From the NCBI RefSeq assembly GCF_963674635.1, contig NZ_OY771475.1, positions 3,100,001 to 3,164,000 of the forward strand: a stretch of DNA of 64,000 nt, in the 5' to 3' direction. Under the pieces are notes generated by a model, which was given only the letters and a program-made list of their open reading frames with translations, ran no database searches and was not told where the DNA came from. Made by a program: the position numbers and the translations under genes. The DNA is from Breoghania sp. (GTDB taxonomy: Bacteria; Pseudomonadota; Alphaproteobacteria; Rhizobiales; Stappiaceae). Positions 56,684 to 64,000 of the stretch are shown piece by piece. Position 1 is the first letter of the stretch; each line of letters begins with the position of its first letter.

Positions 56684-56948
56684 CGAGTGTCGTTGTCCGT
56701 GTGTCGGGTCCTTGTGGCGGGCCACATTCCGGGCCGGCCTCGATGTGGCTGGCTACCACGGTCTGGATGGGGGAGACAAGCGCAGAGGTGCCACAAGGCC
56801 GCCGAAACCGGCTGCACTTGGAAAAAATACCGTTACGTCAAACCACTTACGGTCGACTATTGGCCGATACAATGGCTTGGCGGAAAGCGCCAAGCAGTCT
56901 ATCAGGGGGTGTATGGTCGTTTCCAAGCAACGCCGCATGGGAGCCTGA

Positions 56949-58298
56949 ATGCTCAGCCCTGCCTCTTCGCGCAATGACTTTGGCGAAAGACTCCTCAAGC
57001 TCGACACACTGGTGCGTCTGCGTTGGTTCGCGGTCGCCGGCCAGACGGCCGCGGTGATTGTCGTTCAATACGCCCTGGACTTCAAAGTCCACCTCGGACT
57101 GGTCTTTGCTCTCATCGCGCTGTCCGCATGGCTCAACCTCGCCCTGAGGTTCATACGCTCCAAGGTGCAGCGCCTGCCGCAGCGGCTGGCCACGTTTCTT
57201 CTGGGATATGACATCCTGCAGCTTGCAGGCCTGCTGTTCCTGACGGGCGGCCTCGGCAATCCCTTCGCCATGCTGCTGGTGGTGCCAGTCACTGTTTCCG
57301 CCGCCGCCCTTCCCGGGCGCGAAACCGTCATTCTCGGCGGCATCGCCATATTCGCCACGATCCTGCTGGCGATCTACCAGGTTCCCCTGCCGTGGTTCGA
57401 GGGCCAGCATCTGGAGCTGCCCAGCATCTATCAGTTCGGGATCTGGGTCTCGCTGGTGGCGACGCTGACCTTCATCGCCATCTACACCTTCCTCGTTGCC
57501 GCGGAGACGCGTCAGCTCTCGCAGGCGCTGGCCGCCACCGAACTCACCCTTGAGCGCGAACAGCACCTGCACGCGCTGGACGGCCTGGCCGCCGCCGCCG
57601 CCCATGAGCTCGGCACCCCGCTCGCCACCATCGTTCTGACCGCCAAGGAACTGGAATCGGAATTCCCCAAGGGCAGCACGCAACGCGAGGACCTGGAGCT
57701 CATCCGCTCGCAAGGGGATCGCTGTCGCGAGATCCTGCGCAAACTGACCTCGCTTTCCTCCGACCAGTCCTTCTTTGCCGCCCGGCTATCCCACCTCATC
57801 GAGGAAGTGGCCGAGCCGCATCGCGACCAGGGCGTCACCATCACCATCATGAAGGACGGCGAGCAGGGCGAGCCGCTGGTGCGCCGCAACGCGTCCATCC
57901 TCTATGGCATCGGCAACCTGCTGGAGAACGCAGTCGATTTCGCCGAAAGCGCCGTCAGCGTGCGGATCACATGGAACCAGACCACCGCAACGGTGACCAT
58001 TTCCGATGACGGCCCGGGCTTTGCCGACGAGGTGATCGACCGTCTCGGCGAACCCTATGTCACAACCCGCGCACGCTCCGGGGCGCTGCCAAAGCCCGCC
58101 GCGCAGCAGGCCAATGCCGGGGGGCTCGGACTTGGCTTCTTCATCGCCAAGACGCTGCTTGAGCGCACCGGCGCGCGCCTGGCGCTGCGCAACGGGCTGG
58201 AGGGCGGCGCCGTCGTGCAGATCCAGTGGCCGCGCATATCGCTGGAAGAGGCCGAAGATTCCGCTGCCGCGACCGAGGGGCAACACGCGCAGCAGTAA
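56949..58298 (+). CDS. regB: Redox sensor histidine kinase RegB/PrrB/ActS
   Basis: Membrane kinase of the global redox system that adjusts photosynthesis, carbon and nitrogen fixation and respiration. About six transmembrane helices span residues 25-190. The quinone-binding heptapeptide GGxxNPF appears as GGLGNPF near residue 100. The H-box is AAAHELGTPLAT with the phosphorylated His near 219. The redox-active cysteine is present at residue 259 (DRCREIL). The ATPase lobe has NLLENAVDFA and GGLGLGFFIAKTLLERTGA. The regulator gene follows 138 bases downstream. Confidence 0.94.
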   Translation: MLSPASSRNDFGERLLKLDTLVRLRWFAVAGQTAAVIVVQYALDFKVHLGLVFALIALSAWLNLALRFIRSKVQRLPQRLATFLLGYDILQLAGLLFLTGGLGNPFAMLLVVPVTVSAAALPGRETVILGGIAIFATILLAIYQVPLPWFEGQHLELPSIYQFGIWVSLVATLTFIAIYTFLVAAETRQLSQALAATELTLEREQHLHALDGLAAAAAHELGTPLATIVLTAKELESEFPKGSTQREDLELIRSQGDRCREILRKLTSLSSDQSFFAARLSHLIEEVAEPHRDQGVTITIMKDGEQGEPLVRRNASILYGIGNLLENAVDFAESAVSVRITWNQTTATVTISDDGPGFADEVIDRLGEPYVTTRARSGALPKPAAQQANAGGLGLGFFIAKTLLERTGARLALRNGLEGGAVVQIQWPRISLEEAEDSAAATEGQHAQQ

Positions 58299-58436
58299 AG
58301 ACGCCGCCCTTCTTGCGGCACACCCCCGGGAGGGGGACAAACACGGAATATGCGATTTGCAGCTGCAACTCGATTTTCCTATATAACTGAAGTTGTGAGG
58401 CGCTCCTTGGCCTCCCTGAGAATGCGGGAAATTCAG

Positions 58437-59003
58437 ATGACAGACGACGTGCACAGTGAGCCGATTGTTGGAGATATCGCCGGCGCCCGCCTGTTGCTTG
58501 TCGATGACGACAAGCCGTTTCTGCAACGGCTGGCACGCGCGATGGAAAAGCGCGGTTTCGTGACCGAAATGGCCGAAAGCGTCGAGGAAGCGCGCGCCAA
58601 GATCGTGGCCGAACCGCCCACTTTCGCGGTCGTCGACATGAGGCTCCAGGATGGAAACGGCCTTGATGTCATCGGGACATTGCATGAGCACAAGCCCGAC
58701 GCACGCGCCATCATCCTCACCGGTTACGGCAATATCGCCACGGCGGTGACGGCGGTGAAGCTCGGTGCGATCGATTATCTCGCCAAGCCAGCGGATGCGG
58801 ACGACATCTTCGCCGCCCTGACCCGCAAGCTCGACGAAATGGCCTCGCCGCCGGAAAACCCGATGTCGGCCGACCGCGTGCGCTGGGAACACATCCAGCG
58901 CGTCTTCGAGCTTTGTGATCGCAACGTCTCGGAAACCGCACGCCGGCTGAACATGCATCGCCGCACCTTGCAGCGCATTCTCGCCAAGCGCGCCCCGCGC
59001 TGA
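58437..59003 (+). CDS. actR: Redox response regulator RegA/PrrA/ActR
   Basis: DNA-binding partner of RegB, 188 residues. The receiver has LLLVDDDKPFLQRLARAMEK, phosphoacceptor Asp in VVDMRLQDGNGLDVI and the conserved switch ILTGYGNIATAV. A short linker leads to a Fis-type helix-turn-helix, NVSETARRLNMHRRTLQRIL, which is nearly invariant in this family. The ATG at 58437 gives the standard N-terminus. Cotranscription with regB is possible but each may have its own promoter. Confidence 0.95.
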   Translation: MTDDVHSEPIVGDIAGARLLLVDDDKPFLQRLARAMEKRGFVTEMAESVEEARAKIVAEPPTFAVVDMRLQDGNGLDVIGTLHEHKPDARAIILTGYGNIATAVTAVKLGAIDYLAKPADADDIFAALTRKLDEMASPPENPMSADRVRWEHIQRVFELCDRNVSETARRLNMHRRTLQRILAKRAPR

Positions 59004-59104
59004 GCCTGATCGCCTTCGCAGGGCTTGCGACCCGTCGGCAGGGTACTGAGGCCTTGCCGTCCGTGTGAAGACAGGGGCGGAGGGACAAGGCCTGGTGCCC
59101 TGCA

Positions 59105-59125
59105 CAGGCGCGCGATGCGCGCCTG
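59105..59125. terminator. Hairpin between convergent actR and mmcB
   Basis: CAGGCGCGC (59105-59113) and GCGCGCCTG (59117-59125) form a 9-bp stem with a 3-base loop, immediately before the mmcB stop codon. No T run, so moderate support. Confidence 0.5.
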
Positions 59126-59133
59126 GACACACC

Positions 59134-59637
59134 TCAGATGTCGAAACCGCTGCCTGCCTCGCCTGCGGTCAAGGCGGGGTCCATCAGGTCGTGCAGCCGG
59201 TTGGCTGCAAATTGCGCGAGCCGCAGGGTAACGGCCTTGCGCCGGGCGGCGGCGAGCGGATGGGCGGGGGCGGAGCGCAAGATATCCGCGCCAAAGCCAT
59301 CCGACATCATCAGTCCGGCTTCCTGCGGAAAGATCTCCTCCGGAACATCCGGGTGAGTGGCGAAAAAGAAACGGTCGCACCATTCGCGGTAATCGGGCCA
59401 CTTGGTGTCGGCGCGAAAATCGGCAATCGAGGATTTCACCTCCACGATCCAGATCTCGCCCTTGGCACCGACCGCGATCAGATCCGCCCGACGCCCCGAA
59501 GGTAAGGTGACTTCAAACAGACAGGACGCGCCCGTGCGGCGCATCAGACGCGCCACACCCCGACGCACCATCAACGCAGCTTCCGACTGCCTCCCATCGA
59601 TCAGCCCGGCCTCTATGGCCTGGTCGAACGGCCTCAT
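59134..59637 (-). CDS. mmcB: MmcB-family DNA repair protein
   Basis: A 167-residue PD-(D/E)xK nuclease-like protein. The core is RRADLIAVGAKGEIWIVEVKSS, with the D and E-x-K of the fold, followed by DFRADTKWPDYREWCDRFFF and HPDVPEEIFP. Caulobacter MmcB is needed for survival of mitomycin C damage. In Rhizobiales it is found beside actR, as here, where the genes converge with a hairpin between. Confidence 0.9.
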   Translation of the reverse strand: MRPFDQAIEAGLIDGRQSEAALMVRRGVARLMRRTGASCLFEVTLPSGRRADLIAVGAKGEIWIVEVKSSIADFRADTKWPDYREWCDRFFFATHPDVPEEIFPQEAGLMMSDGFGADILRSAPAHPLAAARRKAVTLRLAQFAANRLHDLMDPALTAGEAGSGFDI

Positions 59638-59928
59638 CGCTCATCGTCTCCGCAGGTCGCCAACACCGCCCTGGCGCATCGCAATCACACCAAGCACACG
59701 GGCACTCGCGTGTAATCGAATACCATGCAACCAGAGTGGTTTTGACATGTGTTTAAATGGAGGATCAATGCTTTATTAACGCTACCGCAATCCCCACGCA
59801 TTTCTCCTTAGGGATGCGTTCGTTTCCGAATTTACATTCTACTTCATGGTGCTAGGTCTTTAACAGGCGCGCTTTAAGGTAATTCGGTGCAAACGGGAAA
59901 ACGGATTTTTAAAGCCTGCATCCGCTAG

Positions 59929-61248
59929 ATGCCACATAGTCGCGAAATCGCCATCAAACCAACACTCGAAAGCCGCGGACCGGAATATATGGTTGAAGCA
60001 ATTCAGCGCAAAGCCAAACCTGCCCGGACCGAGACGGCCAAGCCGTCCGGTGCAGTCTCGGCAAGCGCAGGCAAGGCAGGCCTTGCCATTCCGGAAGCGG
60101 AGAGGGAGTCGCTGCTGTCGCTATTGCGCGTGGCGGCCTGGACCTATGACCCGGTCAACAACACGGTCACATGGCAGCGCATCTTCGCGGAGACGGTTGG
60201 GGAAACCCGACCGCAGACGACGGAGCGTTTGGCGGATGTCATCGCCCGTTACAAGGAAGAGGACCGCGCTGCGCTCCTGCGCCATTACGAGGCGGCGTTG
60301 CGCGACGGCAGTCACGGGCCGGTCCGCTTCACGGTGATGAACCGGGCGGGCATCGCCACCCATATCGAAAGCGCCGCGATCCGCACGGGAACGAAGTCCG
60401 GCTCGCCGATGGTGCAGGGCGTCTTCCGCAATTGCGAGGACGATGTCGGTCGTGAGGTTGCCCTTCAGGACGCGTTGACCCTGCTCACACGGCTGACCTC
60501 CATATCGCCTTCGGCGATCATGCTGCTTGACGGGACTGGCCTGATTCGCTCCGCCAACCCCGAATTTCTTCGCGTATTCGGCATCTCCGACGAGAGGATG
60601 CTGGTGGCCCGCCATATTCGCGCCTCCTCCAATGTTCTCGGCAAGGCCTTCGTCTCCGCGATTTCGGCGCTTCTGGACAACAACAAGGACGTGGTGAAGG
60701 CGCAGCAACGCTTCCAGCTGGCGAACAACACCTTCATCGACATGAATTTCCGCTGCCAGCGCTTTGGCGTGGACGATTCCGGCTACGGCCTGTTGTTCGC
60801 GGGCGAGGTGACTGACCCGGATGCGGTCGACATGGGGTTGGTCTTCGACAAACTGCCGACGCCGGCCATGACGATTTCCACGCCGGAGAACCTGATCGTG
60901 GCGGCCAATGCGGCTGCGTTGCGCACCTTCGGCCTGCGCCGGGAACATGTGGGCAACGACACGATTACCCAGATCCTGATGCGGTCGGACGATCTGAACC
61001 AGATCCAGAGCGACATCACCATCGAAGGCGGGGAAGAGGGCTTGACCTGCCCGGTGCGCAACCTGCAAGGCGGCGCGGCCAACTATCAGATCAAGGCCAC
61101 CCGCTTTGCCGAAGATGGGCGCGGGTTTCTGGTTCTGGAATTCCACCCGGCCAAGGCGGCGGGCAATGGCAAGGCCAAGCCCCCGGCGCGCAACAAGGGC
61201 AAGAGCAAGGGGTTGCTCAGCCGCGTCGTGGATCATCTCGACTTCTGA
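59929..61248 (+). CDS. PAS-domain signalling protein without an output domain
   Basis: A 439-residue cytoplasmic protein. It contains PAS-like modules at about 62-170 (LLRVAAWTYDPVNNTVTWQR, VFRNCEDDVGREVALQDAL), about 185-300 (SPSAIMLLDGTGLIRSANPE) and about 310-410 (LPTPAMTISTPENLIVAANA). The C-terminus is a basic Lys/Pro-rich linker ending LLSRVVDHLDF. No kinase, GGDEF or transporter domain is present, so its partner is unknown. The 291-base upstream gap (59638-59928) is AT-rich with several TTAA half-sites, which hints at, but does not prove, CtrA control. An ATG at 59989 is an alternative start. Confidence 0.75.
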   Translation: MPHSREIAIKPTLESRGPEYMVEAIQRKAKPARTETAKPSGAVSASAGKAGLAIPEAERESLLSLLRVAAWTYDPVNNTVTWQRIFAETVGETRPQTTERLADVIARYKEEDRAALLRHYEAALRDGSHGPVRFTVMNRAGIATHIESAAIRTGTKSGSPMVQGVFRNCEDDVGREVALQDALTLLTRLTSISPSAIMLLDGTGLIRSANPEFLRVFGISDERMLVARHIRASSNVLGKAFVSAISALLDNNKDVVKAQQRFQLANNTFIDMNFRCQRFGVDDSGYGLLFAGEVTDPDAVDMGLVFDKLPTPAMTISTPENLIVAANAAALRTFGLRREHVGNDTITQILMRSDDLNQIQSDITIEGGEEGLTCPVRNLQGGAANYQIKATRFAEDGRGFLVLEFHPAKAAGNGKAKPPARNKGKSKGLLSRVVDHLDF

Positions 61249-61499
61249 TCCCGCCAAGCCCTGCGGCGAGCCCGCGCCTGGCCCTGCAGTCCGTCCTGCG
61301 GCGGCCGTTGCGGCCTCCTGCCAACCGAACCACACGCGGTTTCTGCCCCCGAGGCCTTCGCGGATTGCGGGCAGATACGGTCTTTGGGGGACATCCGTGT
61401 CACGGCGGCGTGGATGGCATGCCTACACGGTTGCCTGTGGCTTCGCGATAAGCTATTCAACGCCTGTTGCAACGTTGGCCGCCCGAAGCGGCCCTGCAA

Positions 61500-61576
<77 letters not shown>

Positions 61577-62001
61577 TTTTCCTCCCGTAAAATCAGATAT
61601 TTGGCGTCTGCCACCATTGGCCGGGTCCAGCCCATGTCCGCAGCATGTCCGCAGAACGTTCGATGTTCTGCGTTTGCCCCCGGTCGCGCCGTCCCCGCGG
61701 ACAGGCAGCGATAGGGTGCAGAAAAGCTGTCCGTCTGCCCCCGAGAAACACGCCGCCAGCCAGACAGAGCTCCCCCACACGGAAGCCGCCTCATGGGCAG
61801 CGTTCTTTCTCATGGCGGGGGCACGTGAGATCGTAAGGGTGACCACTTCCGGCTCGTGCTGGGTGCGACCGGAGAAGTACATATCGGGGGGCAGAGATCT
61901 CGGTTTTCTGGACCTCGACGAGGCATTTGCGGTTTCTAGGCGGCCCGCAGCACTCTCACCAGGCAAGTGCGGTTCATTCCGGCCTGCGGATGGCTGCACG
62001 G
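61577..62001. other. Non-coding stretch 3' of tRNA-Arg with short repeats
   Basis: A 425-base gap with no credible gene. It contains a tandem 11-base direct repeat, CATGTCCGCAG, at 61633-61643 and 61644-61654. The repeat overlaps a perfect inverted repeat GCAGAAC (61651-61657) / GTTCTGC (61665-61671). A tRNA 3' end is a common integration site, but there is no integrase and no second copy of the tRNA end in the window. Confidence 0.5.
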
Positions 62002-62526
62002 TCAGCCGGCCGGGGCGGGGACGAGACGTGGCTGGATGAGGAAGAGCAGGAGCGCGGGCAGGCTGGCCGCAAGAGCCTCATTGCCGCGCCAGAAAACCGA
62101 CCACGCGGTCGCGAGTGCGATCAGAAGCAGAAGCCGGGCCGAGGCGCGGCGGGCGGAAGCAGGGTCGTCTTCCGTGATGTAGAGGCCGCCAGGGGTCAGG
62201 AGATGCTTCCCGAGCCCGATCAGAAGCAGCGCCAGGAAGAAGGAGGCCTCGCGCAAGTAGTCGGCAAAATGGATTAGACGCTCATCGCCCGAGCCAATCA
62301 TGACAGCGAGAGCGCAGAGCCAGAGGTCGGCCGCCACGAGCAGCGGATTGAGCGGTTGGCGGCAAAGGACGAGTGCGACAAGGCTTGGCCCGACCGCCGC
62401 CGCGCCGAGTGTGAAGCGGTCGGGGAAGTCGGCGCCGAGCCGGCCGGAGAGCGAGAACACGATCAGCGGAGCGAACGCGACGACGGTCCACCAGATTTGC
62501 GTCAGCCGGGGTAAGGGCGCGCTCAT
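62002..62526 (-). CDS. Integral membrane protein of unknown function
   Basis: A 174-residue protein with about five hydrophobic segments (for example WWTVVAFAPLIVFSL near the start, LVALVLCRQPL, SFFLALLLIGLGKHLL, ASARLLLLIALATAWSVFW and the final SLPALLLFLIQ). There are no recognisable motifs. The ATG at 62526 precedes the first helix; the frame extends further upstream but without membrane or family features. Isolated between tRNA-Arg and a diguanylate cyclase gene. Confidence 0.65.
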   Translation of the reverse strand: MSAPLPRLTQIWWTVVAFAPLIVFSLSGRLGADFPDRFTLGAAAVGPSLVALVLCRQPLNPLLVAADLWLCALAVMIGSGDERLIHFADYLREASFFLALLLIGLGKHLLTPGGLYITEDDPASARRASARLLLLIALATAWSVFWRGNEALAASLPALLLFLIQPRLVPAPAG

Positions 62527-62727
62527 GGGACGATGTGAAGCCTTTCCGCGTTCCGCTGTCAACGTTGGCCCAGGCCGAGGTTGAATAGCCCCTGGGGTTG
62601 TCGACGCCTTCTTCCCTAAATTTGAGGCAAGGAGGCCTTCACGGGCAAACGCCAATTTCACCCAAGATTTCAAGCGTGACGGGGTACGTCGGATATCCGA
62701 ACTCGGGTGCTGGCGGGCAGTTTCCTG

Positions 62728-63726
62728 CTAATCGCCGGACACCCCGTAGACCTTCAATTGATTGCGGCCGCTTTCCTTCGCTTCGTAGAGGGCGGCATCG
62801 CATCTGGAAAAGATTCTGGATGTGTCGTCGCCGGGCAAGATCCGCGTCATGCCGACGCTAAATGAGAGCTTCAGGTCAGGCGCATTTCTGACCGGGCGAA
62901 CCGCCGAGACGACTTCATAAAGCTTTCTGAGTGTTGCGATGGCAACCTCCAGGTTTTGCCCGGGAAACAGGAGCAGGAATTCCTCTCCCCCAAAACGCCC
63001 AAAGGCATCGCGCAACTTGATCGTCTCTCGAACAACCCTGGCAAACGCCACCAGAACTTCGTCGCCCACCTGATGACCATAGGTGTCGTTGATCTTCTTG
63101 AAGTAGTCGATGTCCAGCAAGCCCACGGTTCCGCCCGCCTCGACAGCGACGTCGCTGAGATTGCGCGATCGATCCGCCGCGCAAAGCAGCATCTTTTCCA
63201 GTTGGCCGATGATATGCCTTCGATTGGAAACGCCCGTCAGCTCATCCGTGGTGGAGGCGCGGACGGCTTCATCGCGCGCCTGGCGAAGCCAGCGTTCCGA
63301 CGGACGCAATTCCGAGATATCCGTCCCGACGTAAATGATCCACCCATTGGGCAGCATCGTTTCCGTTACCCAGATATAGGCGCCGCAGTGCAGATCACTT
63401 TCGTAGGTTCTGACTTTGTTTTTCCCACGTCGGGACCTGACCGACGCAATCCAGCCATCGATGTCATCGGAGCGAATGATCGTGCCGCGTTTGGCGGCAA
63501 AGTTCCGCCTCATGAGCCGTTGCCAGCACAGGTCCTCACCAGGGCTTATGAAGTAGGCCTTGCGAAAGGCTTCGTTGGTAAATCGCAGACGTTCTTTCTC
63601 GTCATAGATACCGATCAGCGCAGCCGTGTGCTGCATCATCGCAACGACGTTGCTGAGAGCAAGTTCATCGCTGGGCCGCAAATGGGATGATATGCCTTGC
63701 GAATGCAAAATTCCGATAGGATCCAT
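62728..63726 (-). CDS. PAS-GGDEF diguanylate cyclase
   Basis: Predicted to make cyclic di-GMP. Residues about 25-150 resemble a PAS module (AALIGIYDEKERLRFTNEAF, ending WIIYVGTDISELR). The GGDEF domain follows with DELTGVSNRRH, LLDIDYFKKINDTYGHQVGD and the active-site loop GRFGGEEFLLLFP, so the catalytic signature is intact. The allosteric I-site RxxD is replaced by KLRD, so product inhibition may be lost. An ATG at 63783 is an alternative start. It is soluble, with no membrane helix. Confidence 0.88.
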   Translation of the reverse strand: MDPIGILHSQGISSHLRPSDELALSNVVAMMQHTAALIGIYDEKERLRFTNEAFRKAYFISPGEDLCWQRLMRRNFAAKRGTIIRSDDIDGWIASVRSRRGKNKVRTYESDLHCGAYIWVTETMLPNGWIIYVGTDISELRPSERWLRQARDEAVRASTTDELTGVSNRRHIIGQLEKMLLCAADRSRNLSDVAVEAGGTVGLLDIDYFKKINDTYGHQVGDEVLVAFARVVRETIKLRDAFGRFGGEEFLLLFPGQNLEVAIATLRKLYEVVSAVRPVRNAPDLKLSFSVGMTRILPGDDTSRIFSRCDAALYEAKESGRNQLKVYGVSGD

Positions 63727-63902
63727 TCCCCAGACGCCGCCCTCACCGATCGAGATAACTCTACATGAGAAAAACCTATCCATTATAGCACCATTGTCTT
63801 TCCGCTAATATTCGGTGGAAACCACAACGGTTGCTGTTGGAGCCAGGGAACCTTCCCCCGAGATCGGGAAGCCTTTCTCACATGTTGCGCCTCAATTGCC
63901 GT

Positions 63903-64000
63903 TCATCGCACGGCCCCGCTCTCAAGCTTGTTGCGGATGAAGGTGCGCAGGTCATGAACGGGCATCCCGACGAGGTTGGCGGCCTCTTCCTGCATGACGG
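63903..64000 (-). CDS. C-terminal fragment of an unidentified protein (5' end beyond window)
   Basis: The last 31 codons of a minus-strand gene are visible, ending at a TGA at 63903-63905. The tail reads VMQEEAANLVGMPVHDLRTF and then IRNKLESGAVR, an amphipathic, helical-looking sequence. It runs to the window edge without a stop. I do not recognise the family from this fragment. Confidence 0.55.
   Translation of the reverse strand, partial: VMQEEAANLVGMPVHDLRTFIRNKLESGAVR

Overview
The window is 64 kb of high-GC DNA that reads as chromosome of a free-living alphaproteobacterium, most likely in Hyphomicrobiales (Rhizobiales). The evidence is the gene set: ActS/ActR (RegB/RegA), MmcB, HrcA next to Rph, an SRP RNA-dnaX-ybaB-recR block, mesaconyl-CoA hydratase of the ethylmalonyl-CoA pathway, a duplicated yejA, KdsB and PagL-type outer-membrane functions, and a DnaX with a reduced zinc site. 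Placement below order level is not possible from this sequence alone. I see no prophage, transposase, CRISPR array or toxin-antitoxin locus.

Layout. 1-8 kb: a K+ channel with a zinc ribbon (cut by the window edge), an HI0933-type flavoprotein, an ArsC/Spx-like protein, a small glyoxalase-superfamily protein, LacI and MarR regulators, an EamA exporter, MoeB/ThiF and HrcA. 8.4-11 kb: rph-rdgB-hemW, ending in a triplicated hairpin. 11-17 kb: an Ldh-family dehydrogenase, NudC, a PfkB/adenosine-type kinase, PheA, KdsB and a membrane-anchored cytochrome c. 17.5-25.3 kb: a yejA1-yejA2-yejB-yejE-yejF peptide importer operon. 25.3-27 kb: two tandem proteins that each consist of two receiver domains. 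27.2-30.5 kb: recR, ybaB, dnaX and the SRP RNA, all on the minus strand. 30.7-32.7 kb: a HIT protein, gpmA and dapB.

32.8-41.2 kb is the most interesting block. A LysR regulator with two DNA-binding domains is divergent from galB, ligK/galC, a TAXI-type TRAP transporter (binding protein plus fused permease), ligI and galD. Together the enzymes convert 2-pyrone-4,6-dicarboxylate through 4-oxalomesaconate to pyruvate and oxaloacetate. No ring-cleavage dioxygenase or CHMS dehydrogenase is present, so the locus looks like an uptake-plus-catabolism module for a ring-cleavage intermediate rather than a complete aromatic pathway.

41.2-54.3 kb: a small membrane protein, an acyltransferase-SGNH protein, gyrB, a LysE exporter, a 2-hydroxyacid dehydrogenase, mch, an array of about 3.25 copies of a 211-bp structured repeat, a PagL-like lipid A deacylase, a ferredoxin-like protein, TspO and folP-folK. 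54.5-64 kb: a Tat-exported PhoD phosphatase, secB, the RegB/RegA redox pair, mmcB, a PAS-only protein, tRNA-Arg(CCG), a membrane protein, a PAS-GGDEF diguanylate cyclase and the 3' end of an unidentified gene. The 211-bp repeat family also has a full-length inverted copy between ligI and galD.
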